Shown: positions 1 through 13,160 of the stretch, in pieces | Layout of the letters: each line of letters begins with the position of its first letter | How positions within the stretch are numbered: the stretch's first letter is position 1 | NCBI GenBank assembly: GCA_034769895.1 | Contig: CM068371.1 | Location: forward strand, 402,581,469 to 402,645,468 | Reading direction: 5' to 3' | Source: Magicicada septendecula | Taxonomy: Eukaryota > Arthropoda > Insecta > Hemiptera > Cicadidae | Length of the DNA: 64,000 nucleotides | Notes under the pieces: model-generated | Seen by the model: the letters and a program-made list of their open reading frames with translations, nothing else | What the model was told of the DNA's origin: nothing | The model's database searches: none | Translations under genes and position numbers: made by a program

Positions 1-3339
<3,339 letters not shown>

Positions 3340-3570
3340 TGCAGGTGAGCAGCTAGCCCTTGAGGACATGCTAAATGAAAATTCTAAGGGCAATGAGCCA
3401 TTCGAAAGGCAGGTGGAGTCAGATCACGGGGAATGAAAACGTGCGATTCATTAAAGGACAAATTTTCACCTGGTTTGGTGATATTGAAAGAACAATTCCA
3501 TCACGCACAACAGAGAAGGCCTTAAATTCGAAACCATTTGAAAAGAGAAGGCAATGTGAAGTATGACTTG
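3340..3570 (+). pseudogene. LINE C-terminal tail fragment
   Basis: The plus-strand frame from about 3375 to 3563 reads like the zinc-free C-terminal tail of insect non-LTR retrotransposon ORF2 proteins. It has a segment resembling 'IK.Q...W.G.IER', then 'TEKAL..KP..KRR', which matches the usual 'RW.GHIERM...KKAL.WKP.GKRRRGRPR' pattern. Reverse transcriptase motifs are absent, so only the 3' end of an element remains, as expected from 5' truncation during target-primed reverse transcription. The match is by family pattern only and the frame is short, so this is a moderate call. It abuts the RepA composite repeat about 370 bp downstream. Confidence 0.5.
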
Positions 3571-3935
3571 TGAGTATAGATGTCAGTATAGTGATGTATA
3601 AGAGAGAGTAGATTGGAAGAAAATTACAATGGCAACTGAAACTCATCCCGGGTTGTAGCACAGAAATGATTGTGATGGAGGGAGTTTGAAATACATATTT
3701 AATGTAAAGTGTGTACGTCATGGTAAACAAAAAGAATTTAAATATGAACAAGTTCGAAAGATGAAAATAATAAACGGGTTTAAAGTAATATAGAGAAAGG
3801 TCTGTAAATAACGTGATATTTCATTGGTGTCAACGAAGTAACTGTCGACGTCTGTTTATTTCTGTGTATTGTCTCTTGACGAATCGCTATGAAAACCACA
3901 TTTGAAATACAGTGACCAGAGAAGTCGGTGAATCC
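3571..3935. other. No gene seen
   Basis: Sequence between the LINE tail and RepA. Nothing is recognisable beyond possible 3' UTR of the LINE fragment. Confidence 0.5.
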
Positions 3936-3945
3936 CATTTTACTT

Positions 3946-4160
3946 CCATGTTCCTTAAGGAAATGGAAGTATGGTGATGGCAAAAAAAATCTTGTTCGAG
4001 AATATTGCAGATTCTGATTGTACTACACTCAAAACATGAAAAAAAGTCATTTTTACTTCCATATTCCTTAAGGAATGGAAGTATGGTGATGGCAAAAAAA
4101 ATCGTGTTCGAGATTATTGCAGATTCTGATTCTACTACACTCAAAACATGAAAAAAGTCG
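3946..4160 (+). repeat. Two tandem hairpin-bearing end units of RepA
   Basis: Two direct copies of about 106 bp each. Each opens with a near-perfect palindrome built on ACTTCCAT...TTCCTTAAGGAA...ATGGAAGT (about 3946 and 4052), followed by 'GTATGGTGATGGC', an A-run, and 'GTTCGAGA.TATTGCAGATTCTGATT'. The inverted copy at 11860-11967 has one such unit. Tandem duplication of an element end is unusual. Confidence 0.85.
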
Positions 4161-4215
4161 TTTTCCGAAAAGTGTCTCTGTGTGTGTCTGTCTGTCTGTG
4201 TGTCTGTAGATTTTT

Positions 4216-5510
4216 TTTTCTATGGCAAACGCTAACTGCCGCAAATTCAAACAGAATCAAATAATTTTTTGCATGCAGCCCTGATTTGCATAGTACTCGC
4301 GACCTATTGTTTTTGGTGAAGATCGGTTGAGGGAAAGGGGTAGTTTACCTGCAACGGTTTTTTTTTAGCAAGGGTAATTTTGTTTGTTTGGCAAACGATA
4401 ACAGCCGCAAATTCAAACAGAATCAAATAATGTTTCGCATACAGCCCTGAATTGTAGAGTTCTCAAGATCTGTTGATTTTGGTGAAGATCGGTTAAGGGA
4501 AAGGGGTAGTTTACCTGTAACGTTTTATGTTTTAACAAGGGTATTTCCTATGGCAAACGATAACAGCCGCAAATTCAAACAGAATCAAAAGATTATTTGC
4601 ATACAGCCCTAAATTGTAGAGTTCTCAAGACCTATTGTTTTTGGTGAAGTTCGGTTGAGGGAAAGGGGTAGTTTACCTGCAACGTTTTTTTAACAAGGGT
4701 ATTTTCTATGGCAAACGACAACAGCCGCAAATTCAAACAGAATCAAATAATGTTTTGCATACAGCCCTGATTTGTAGAGTACTCAAAACCTATTGTTTTT
4801 GGTGAAGATCGGTTAAGGGAAAGGGGTAGTTTACCTGTAACGTTTTATGTTTTAACAAGGGTATTTCCTATGGCAAACGATAACAGCCGCAAATTCAAAC
4901 AGAATCAAAAGATTATTTGCATACAGCCCTAAATTGTAGAGTTCTCAAGACCTATTGTTTTTGGTGAAGTTCGGTTGAGGGAAAGGGGTAGTTTACCTGC
5001 AACGTTTTTTTAACAAGGGTATTTTCTATGGCAAACGATAACAGCCGCAAATTCAAACAGAATCAAATAATGTTTTGCATACAGCCCTGATTTGTAGAGT
5101 ACTCAAAACCTATTGTTTTTGGTGAAGATCGGTTAAGGGAAAGGGGTAGTTTACCTGTAACGTTTTATGTTTTAACAAGGGTATTTCCTATGGCAAACGA
5201 TAACAGCCGCAAATTCAAACAGAATCAAAAGATTATTTGCATACAGCCCTAAATTGTAGAGTTCTCAAGACCTATTGTTTTTGGTGAAGATCGGTTGAGG
5301 GAAAGGGGTAGTTTACCTGCAACGTTTTTTTAACAAGGGTATTTTCTATGGCAAACGATAACAGCCGCAAATTCAAACAGAATCAAATAATTTTTTGCAT
5401 ACGTCCCTGAATTGTAGAGGTCTCAATGACTTTCGATTTTGGTGAAGATCGGTTAAGGGGAAGGGGTAGTTTACCTGCAACCTTTTACGTTTTAACAAGA
5501 GTAAAGTACT
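4216..5510 (+). repeat. 160-bp minisatellite, block 1 (about 8 units)
   Basis: Units begin near 4220, 4387, 4549, 4706, 4868, 5026, 5188 and 5345. Each carries 'ATGGCAAACGATAACAGCCG', 'CAAATTCAAACAGAATCAAA', 'GGTGAAGATCGGTTAAGGGA' and 'AAGGGGTAGTTTACCTG'. From 4541 two alternating unit types form a higher-order repeat of exactly 320 bp (4541, 4861, 5181), with the first two copies nearly identical. This points to recent amplification in two-unit steps. Confidence 0.95.
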
Positions 5511-5771
5511 TGAAAATTTATTTAAACTTTTTGAAACAATGGTAATTGTTAAAAATAAAATAATTTTGTTGCCAGGCAATAAAATTATAATTTTTTCATT
5601 TTAATGTAATATAATATTTTTCATTTAATACAGCAATAAAAAGGCAGGTAAGACACAGCCTGGCTGTTTGGCTGAAAATGATTTTAAATATAAATCTTAG
5701 AATATGGAAGTCATGTATGGTTCTCCATACCGATATTTCGAAAAGTGTCTGTGTGTGTGTCTGTAGATTTT
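5511..5771 (+). repeat. RepA inter-array segment with embedded right-end copy
   Basis: Between the two minisatellite blocks, about 5665-5740 reproduces the far right terminus of RepA ('AAATGATTTTAAATATAAATC' region through 'CCATACCGATATTT'). It is joined directly to the 'CGAAAAGTGTCTGTGTGTG' linker that normally sits beside the left end. The order implies a tandem or nested arrangement of two RepA copies with internal deletion. Confidence 0.75.
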
Positions 5772-6895
5772 TTTCTATGGCAAACGATAACAGCCGCAAA
5801 TTCAAACAGAATCAAATACTTTTTTGCATACAGCCCTGATTTGTAGAGTACTCCAGACCTATTGTTTTTTGTGCAGATCGGTTAAGGGAAAGGGGTAGTT
5901 TACCTGCAACGTTTTTTGTTTTAACAAGGGTATTATCTATGGCAAACGATAACAGCCGCATATTCAAACAGAATCAAATAATGATGTGCGTACTGCCCTC
6001 AATTGTAGGGATCTCAATGTCTGTTGATTTTGGTGAAGATCGGTTTACCTGCAACATTTTATGTTTTAACAACGGTAATTTTTTCTATGACGAACGATAA
6101 CTGCCGCACATTCAAACAGAATCAAATATTTTTTTCCATACGTTCCTCAGTTGTAAAAGTCTGAAGGCCTGTTGGTTTTGGTGAAGATCGGTTAAGGGAA
6201 AGGGATAGTTTACCTGCAACGTTTTATATTTTAACAAGGGTTTTTTTCTATGGCAAACGATAAGAGCCGCAAATTCAAACAGAATCAAATAATTTTTTGC
6301 ATACAGCCCTGAATTATAGAGTACTCAAGATCTATTGTTTTTGTTGAAGATCGGTTAAGGTAAAGAGGTAGTTTACCAGCAACGTTTTTTTATCAAGGGT
6401 ATTTTTTTTTTGGCAAACGATAGCCGCAAATTCAAACAGAATCAAATACGTTGTTGCGTACGTTCCTGAATTGTAAAGTACTGAAGGCCTATTCATTTTG
6501 GTGAAGATCGGTTAAGGGAAAGGGGTAGTTTACGTGCCACCTTTAATGTTTTAACAAGAGTAATTGTTTCTATGACGAACGATAACTGCTGCACATTCAA
6601 ATAGAATCAAATAATATTTTGCATGCGTCCCTGAATTGTAGAGTACTCAAGACCTACTGATTTTGGTGAAGATCAGTTAAGAGAAAGGGGTAGTTTACCT
6701 GCAACCTTTTATGTGATAACAAGGTTAATTTTTTTTATGACGAACGATAACTGCCGTAAATTCAAACATAATCAAATAAGTTTTTGCATACGTTCCTAAA
6801 TTTTAAAGATCTCAAATCCTGTTGATTTTGGTGAAGATCGGTTAAGGGAAAGGGGTAGTTTACCTGAAACACTTTTTGTTGTAACTAGAGTAAAG
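5772..6895 (+). repeat. 160-bp minisatellite, block 2 (about 7 units)
   Basis: Units begin near 5776, 5937, 6086, 6249, 6410, 6571 and 6733. They are more diverged than block 1 (for example 'ATGACGAACGATAACTGCC' variants), with no clear 320-bp higher-order pattern, so this block is older or less homogenised. The final unit runs into 'AGAGTAAAGTACTTAATT', the same junction seen in the compact inverted copy. Confidence 0.9.
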
Positions 6896-7362
6896 TACTT
6901 AATTATGATAAATAAAGTATCCTGATAAGAAGATCTTAATAATCCACTGTAGAAACGTAGATGAAATATCTATAAATGAAGAGGCTAGTTGAACGGGGTG
7001 GGGGTAATTTTCTATAAATGAAAATTATAGTTGAAGGGGGAGGGGATAATTTTTATATGTGTACTACGTTGTCGGCAACAAAGTGGTAGTTTGTTGTTAA
7101 AATTCCTTCCTGGGCTGTTTGGCCGTAGTCCAATGTTTTCTGCAAACGTTTCGGCAGTGCCGTCGATTGCCATCATCAGTGAAAATCTAGTGTGCGATAA
7201 CGTGTGGTGGTATACCGTTAGTGACCACACTACTGTGTTAAGGCTGAAGCAATAGGTGGAAATAAGTAGTTTCTATGGAAACATTTCATTTCGTAAATGA
7301 TTTTAAATATAAATCTTAGAACATGGAAGTCATGTATGGTTCTTCATACCGATATTTTTGAT
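6896..7362 (+). repeat. RepA right end
   Basis: About 465 bp shared with 11213-11650 in inverted orientation. It includes G-rich 'GAAGGGGGAGGGGATAA', a 'TTTCGGCAGTGCC...CATCATCAG' segment whose minus strand reads CTGATGAT-stem-GAAACG, and a terminal 'ATGGAAGTCATGTATGGTTC' region with a small GTATG/CATAC hairpin. No coding frame is supported. Confidence 0.85.
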
Positions 7363-7838
7363 TAAGGCTTGTGTTGAGATATTTTGTAATCGGGGATTTA
7401 CATATCGTAGAAATACTCGTGCATCATCCAGAAGTTAATGAATATTATATGGCTAATCAATCGGTATGCATTTTCCGTTTTACACATTCATTCACCGCTG
7501 AACAATATCCCTTATTAGTGTATTTCAGCATACTGAACTCTTTACGTATTAAGTAAACTCGGAAATCGTGCCATAATTAGTCTCCTTTGAGTTTTCGTCT
7601 CCTCGTCAGAATTACGGTCCCATTCCGCTTCTTGCTTTATTTGTGTTGATCAGTTGTGGTTTACGAAAATTAACTTTATCCAAAAGATATTTGTCTAACC
7701 TGACGTTATTTATTTACTGCGTAATTTATTTATATAAACCTAATCTTTGTTTACATAACATTTTCGCCTATAATTGTTGTTTTTTTATAATTGTGTGATT
7801 AATTTGTTGAAGTGTAATTTTTATTTTCTCTGTTACAG
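7363..7838. other. No gene seen
   Basis: AT-rich flank. A pyrimidine-rich tract at 7815-7836 precedes the candidate exon described next. Confidence 0.5.
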
Positions 7839-7876
7839 GTATGTACAATTGACTGTGGCCCTTTGACGATGAAACA
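7839..7876 (+). other. Candidate 38-nt exon (unproven)
   Basis: A good polypyrimidine tract and acceptor ('TTTTATTTTCTCTGTTACAG') precede 38 nt, followed by the strong donor GTAAGT at 7877. Only one of the three frames is open; it would encode about 12 residues starting Val-Cys-Thr-Ile-Asp-Cys. I do not recognise a protein. Such pairs arise by chance in 64 kb, so this is a pointer for transcript mapping rather than a gene call. Confidence 0.2.
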
Positions 7877-7882
7877 GTAAGT

Positions 7883-10289
7883 GTACGCCAGAAGTAGACC
7901 TACTTTGATTTATTTTCATCAACTTTTTCGATCATCGATTCATTTTTACTCTATTTAGGGGACCGTTCTCGAGACCTAATAACTTCATTTGTTAACTATC
8001 GTTCGTGTCTGATCGCATTGAACTATTAAAACTAGCGTATTTGGTTATTAATCATTCTACCGACTGTATGCTTTCAGACGCCAAACACGTGTCGTATTTT
8101 CGAAGTGTAAAATGCACGTGCAAAAGCGACTGTAAAAAAAAAGCAACAACTCTATACTTGAAAAGAAGATGCACTCGCGAGTAATGACGGAGTAGACTCA
8201 CGAGTAATGACGGAGCAGGTCGATTCCGCCCACGTATCTCAGGATTTAGCGCCATCACAGTTGAAACTGTATTCGATAATATATATGAGCAACATATTGT
8301 AAGTTGAGGGTCGGCATCAGTATGTAAGTTTTGGCATATTGCGTAAATTCTTTTTTAAAAACTTGTCGATGTTTTTGTTTTCAAATTGTTCGATCTTACA
8401 GTTTTGTTGAATTTATTTTTCTAATAATGAAAATTTGCAAGTCTTAACGGTATCGCGCGTACAAATGTGAGGGAGAGGGGGAGAAAGAGAAAGAGATAGA
8501 TTATAAATATTATTCTCAGATATAGCGTGTGAGAGGCCGCGGACGTCTCGGTTACAAAGGACGACAGTAAACAAAAACTTTTTGTAACTACATTAGCGGT
8601 TGGAAGCTAAACCGCTCTTCGTGTCCTTTTTATGCGTTGACTTCCAATTAAAATGTAAATTTTGTCTGAAAATGTTTTTTATCAAAATGCTTGTTTTAAT
8701 GTTTGCTCTCGATGTTGCAAGCGTAGAAGTAGAAACATTTATTTATTAGCCAATCCGGCTTCGCTATATTTACAAGCGAAATGGAAGTTGACGTTTCCGC
8801 GGCAATTTACGGACGCGTCAAGTCTGGTTCCTCCGTTGTCGTTAACGTTTCATTATTATAAAATTGCTGGATTTTATACTGTAAACGATGTAATTAAAAC
8901 GATGACAGGCGAAGACAGGAGCGACACTGAGGAGAAAAAGAGAGAGAGAGAGAGAGACAGAGACATAGAGGGACGCAGACAGGCAGTCAGTGACAATGAA
9001 GACTGGATTTTATTAAAGGTTTTTCCTCGTTATGTTTCAGCGTACACTTTAGTTTTGTCGACATGTCAAGTGACAAAACGTTCGGTTTTGACACGAGCGA
9101 TCGCTGTACATAGAGACGGTTTGTAGTTCTATCATTTCCGTTCAGATAGAGAGTGTGTATTAAAGTGGGAATCTGACACGAACTAGCCTATAGCTAAACT
9201 AATGAGCAGTATTATAAATCAGCTTTTGCGCTATACTATCTATACAGCACAGGCAGATTTCGTTTTATGAAAGTCGTTTTTTTAAGTACTATTATCACGT
9301 AGCATATTTAACAGTATATTTCAAAAATTCGTGATAATACGACCAAGAACAGGGCTCAATGTGATAGTAAAGAGAGCATCTATCCGTGTTTCTGAAACCG
9401 GCGACGGAATTTGATCTTAAATTCCATTAGAAATTGTTATTCCTGATGAACCATTATCCATTGCCGATATGTGTTCGTGTTTTGCAACCGTTGTGTCATG
9501 TCTGTGTTTGCTCCATCTGGTACAACCTGTACGTCCAGATAAGTTTCAGTAATTTTCCTTTTAGCTGAAATTTATTGTAGATTTTATACTGGGAAGAAAC
9601 TACGTACACAATACATTTTAACTGTGTGTCAGTATAATTTTTCTCTTTTTAACGTAAGAACCCAAAGGAATATTCGTTATTATGTAGTCTATACGTATCC
9701 TGTAGATGTTTCCGGTAGTGTGCAGTATAATGCGCTTACACTGCATTTTTTTTTTTTTTATCAACAGATACGTTGAAGTATGAAAACAAAATTAGTTGTT
9801 GGTATTGTGTTGTTCGTGGAATTGAATAAAGAATAGGATGACAAAAGAAATAAGAAACCAGGTAGTATAACCAAAATCTTGTTTCACTATCGAATTCTTG
9901 AAACGACACACCCGTCTCATCAATCTCTTCAGCTCATAAGCAGCTTGCTAATCCATTGTCTTCTGCTTTCCTTATCTGTTCCTTGTCCTGTGCGCTTTGT
10001 GAGGCCAAAGACAAGCAACAAGATATTCGAGTTCCCAGATACTTTCAGGAGCCTAGTCATGCTGTCCAAGTAGGGCGATTTTTCTCTATGCTAGGTCTGG
10101 AACGACTTGTTTATGTTAAATTAATTTTTCGCAGTATTAGCCTAGGTCGTTTCCATATAGGCGTATCGCCTGGGCGTATACGATATTGGCCGAGTTCGGC
10201 TTTGAAGGGGTTATATTTGGTCCTGCCGCTCGTACGTAAAACTTACATCCAAGACGTGGCACTATGTCATTCAAAGATCACACATCGAG
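7883..10289. other. No supported gene; GA-rich microsatellites
   Basis: Purine-rich tracts lie at about 8468-8500 and 8936-8970 ((GA)n with interruptions). A 154-codon open frame at 8662-9126 crosses the second GA tract and contains an Arg-Glu repeat generated by it. It has no other motif, so I do not call it a gene. The rest holds nothing I can identify. Confidence 0.5.
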
Positions 10290-10810
10290 TTCGCTTCTCA
10301 GCAGTAGAGAAGAAACTCGAAGAAGGATTTTGACCGCTAGCCGGAGCCTCCTGTCAAGGATGTTTTGCACCTTTGGTTTGTGGATAACGGCGGTGTGTTC
10401 TCAGACCAAGGCTGAATAAGTGATGACTGGTAGCAGATGTGCCCCGATGATCGTTTTGCTAGGTTTTAGAAGTATAGTCAGATATTGGAAACATTTCGTG
10501 AAACGAGCGGACGCTCGTTATAACTGTTTGGTAGTAGACGTGCCGCGTTTAGAGAATAGCACCTCGGTATTCAGCCACTAACTATCTGTCTTTCCAGTCC
10601 ACGAATGATCGAGCTGGCGCTGCAGCCGTGTGATTGTTTTGTCGGCGTTTCGACCGAAGGTGTAAGCCGCCGTATCGTCTGCAAATAAGACTGTCTGGAC
10701 TTCAACCTCTCTGGGTATGTCGCTGAGTGGATGGAGAACAAGAGGAGTCCTTGGACGCTCTCTTGAAGGACACCACCCGTGATACGTCTGTTGGGAGAGC
10801 CACTTCTGCT
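10290..10810 (-). pseudogene. Decayed Jockey-like reverse transcriptase fragment
   Basis: The minus strand near 10700-10630 reads 'VLFADDTAAYTFGR.ADKTI' then 'RLQRQLDHSW'. This is the catalytic FADD motif of non-LTR reverse transcriptases followed by the standard helix. Upstream, 'GGVLQESVQGLL' corresponds to the 'GVPQGSVLGPLL' motif in a shifted frame. Downstream, 'LNTEVLFSKR', then 'VITYSALV.EH' and 'VQN.L.R.LR', fit the thumb region. Several stops and frameshifts are present. Only the palm and thumb remain, with no endonuclease. Weaker similarity may continue towards about 9900. Confidence 0.75.
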
Positions 10811-11212
10811 TACTTTTTACAACTCACTTCTAAACATCAGCTTCATGTTACCAGTGTTTTCTTCCTGTGTAGTTTGTGTCCCCCAACTCGCCATTAGTAA
10901 AGCTATAAATCCCTCGTATGTGTTTCGGGATATGATCCAAAAATCTGTCTTGTCATTATCTCTGGTTCCGTAAACATGTACTTCTATTGTGGCATGCTGA
11001 AACGTGGTACTTCACGTTTTCTCAAAAATATATGTCTCACGGCGTCCACAATATTATAATTTCTTCCATGTGACCAATTAACGTGTTCTTTCTAATTGTG
11101 TAGAAAACACATTTGTTTTCATTAGTTGACGTTTTTTGAGATTTGTGGGGTTGGCTTGATTTTGAACACATTATAGGTACTGAACTTTGAATAAACACTG
11201 CGAATGTAAAAT

Positions 11213-11973
11213 GAAATATCGGTATGGAGAACCACACATGACTTCCATGTTCTAAGATTTATATTCAAAATCATTTTCGACATGAAATATTTCCATATAA
11301 ACTACTTCTTTCTTCAGCCTCAACCACAGTACTGTGGTCACTAACGTATACCATCTCACGACGTTACCTCACTCGATTTTCACTGATGATGGCAGTCGAT
11401 GGCACTGCCGAAACGTCTGGTTTGAAGAAAACATTGGACCAGGCCAAACAGCCCAGGAATTTTAACAACAAACTACTTCTTTGTTGCCGATAACGTAGTA
11501 CACATATAAAAAATTATCCCCTCCCCCTTCAACTATCATTTTCATTTATAGAGAATTACCCCATCCCCCTTCAACTACCCTTTTCATTTAAAGGTATTTT
11601 ATCTACCTTTCTACAGTAGATTATTATGACCTTTTCAGGATCTGTATTTATCAAAATTAAGTACTTTACTCTTCTTAAACCATAAAGCGTTGCAGATAAC
11701 CTACCCCTTCCCCTTAACCGAACTTCACCAAAATCAATAGGCCTTGAGTCCTCTACAACTCAGGCACATATGCAAAAAGTTAATTGATTCTGTTTGAATT
11801 TGCGGCAGTTATCGTTCGCCATAGAAAAAATTCCACACACACACACACTTTTCGGAAAATGACTTTTCTTAATGTTTTGAGGGTAGTACAATCAGAATCA
11901 GCGTTTATCTCGAACACGATTTTTTCGCCATCACCATACTTCCATTTCCTTATGGAACATGGAAGTAAAAATA
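11213..11973 (-). mobile_element. RepA composite repeat, compact inverted copy
   Basis: Reverse-complement match to both ends of the 3936-7362 repeat. It begins at the right terminus ('TATCGGTATGGAGAACC'), passes through the C-rich segment and 'AATTAAGTACTTTACTCTT', holds one minisatellite unit (about 11680-11825), a CA-rich linker and one hairpin unit (11860-11967), and ends at 'ATGGAAGTAAAAATA'. At about 760 bp it defines the basic element and shows that the array in the other copy is a later expansion. No open frame is supported. Confidence 0.85.
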
Positions 11974-12373
11974 TCTCCACGACTGCGTAACTCCAGCGAT
12001 TACAAAACTAGAAGCCCACGGGTAACTAAAGCTTGAATGGGTAGCGCACTGTAAGTATGATCGCTTGTGGCCACTTCTCGTGCATCATCATTCTGTAGAT
12101 CCACTTCATAAACGCATTTAGTAAATGTAATAACATAAAATTTAATAGTACAAAAACCTGTTGTAATATAGGCCTAATATAAAATGTTACAAGTAAATAT
12201 GAAAATGCAAAGCCAGAAGAGAATTGTATATTTTGTACATATCCTGTGCGTGTGTGAGTCTACGCGAAGACGTAATCTGTTTAAAATTTAATACTAGTCT
12301 CTGGACGGAGGACACCGCTTTGTCCTAAACTTAATTGCCTTAGTAGGGTCGCTGTAGTGGCAATTGGCGACCT
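11974..12373. other. No gene seen
   Basis: Nothing recognisable apart from one TAGGCCTA palindrome at 12169. Confidence 0.5.
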
Positions 12374-12421
12374 TTCTTTGAAGTCTCTCCTCTTCCTCTC
12401 CTCTCCTCTCCCTCTCCGCCC

Positions 12422-12470
<49 letters not shown>
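12374..12470. repeat. Compound microsatellite (TCCTC)n-(CA)n
   Basis: An imperfect TC/TCC-rich stretch (about 12374-12424) runs into a pure (CA)23 tract at 12425-12470. Spurious Val-Cys open frames come from it. Confidence 0.95.
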
Positions 12471-12475
<5 letters not shown>

Positions 12476-12944
12476 GAAATTATGTAACGGGTGGTGTTGC
12501 AATTGACGCCAAATTGATTGGAGCAGTGCTCACTCACATGCATATCCACGTATTTATTTTACAGAGGCATTTTGATGCGTGTCGCAGTTACAGTCGAGCG
12601 AGTACGCGAGCGCTCGTTCTTGCTCTTCTTTTCAGTTGAAAATTATCTTCCTTCTTTATTTTGAATGAACATTTTCTATATTCGCCTACAGGCGGTAATA
12701 ATTTTATTTGGTACAGAATAATAGTAACGATAATAGTGATAGATGTGACTACCACAGTGACTGTATTCTCGACAACCATGAAAGTATGTTTAGGGGTTTG
12801 TAGTGCCAACGTCATTATTGTGGTGACATGCTCGTCCGACTTCAGGGTAGCATACCTTTTGACATGAAAGGATAACGACCCTTTTCACAACCTTCTGGAC
12901 ATAACCGCGTACAACTTTGAGGGATTGCATATAAATCCAACATC

Positions 12945-13160
12945 GTTGTAATGGAAATGTTTCAGACCAATATGCTGCGTGCCGTAACCAATGCACCGTG
13001 GTTCGTCAGTAACAAAGAGGTCTACACAGACCTGGTCCTACACACAGTCAATGAAACCATTGCGATGTTCAGCGACAGATATGTGAAACGGCTTGAAGAG
13101 CGCACAAATACCTTAGCCATAAATCTAGTAGATAACACAAGACGATTAAATTAACGTATC
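12945..13160 (+). pseudogene. Jockey ORF2 C-terminal scrap
   Basis: The 67-codon frame ending at 13154 contains 'MFQTNMLRAVTNAPWFVSN', then a DL...V...I..F...Y.KRL pattern, then 'NTRRLN'. The Jockey-type element at 59227-59511 in this window has the equivalent 'FQNVVLRAMVNAPWYVPN', 'F..NYSKRL' and 'NTRRLKR', so family membership can be shown internally. Everything upstream, including the reverse transcriptase and endonuclease, is missing, consistent with a 5'-truncated insertion. The frame itself is uninterrupted and stops where the family stops. Confidence 0.8.

Larger units (their letters stand above)
3936..7362 (+). mobile_element. RepA composite repeat, expanded copy
   Basis: This element is defined by comparison with an inverted copy at 11213-11973. 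In order it has: hairpin-bearing end units (3946-4160), a GT-rich linker, a first minisatellite block (about 4216-5510), a stray copy of the right end (about 5665-5745), a second minisatellite block (about 5772-6895), and a roughly 465-bp right end finishing near 'CATACCGATAT' at 7362. The compact copy carries the same ends around a single minisatellite unit, so the unit belongs to the element. I see no coding region, so it looks non-autonomous. Internal tandem arrays plus end hairpins without long terminal inverted repeats recall Helitron/Helentron-type derivatives, but I see no diagnostic termini and do not assign a superfamily. Confidence 0.75.

Noticed and set aside
8662..9126. 154-codon plus-strand open frame
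   Set aside because: It crosses a GA microsatellite that supplies its Arg-Glu stretch, shows no domain or conserved motif, and could easily be a chance frame.
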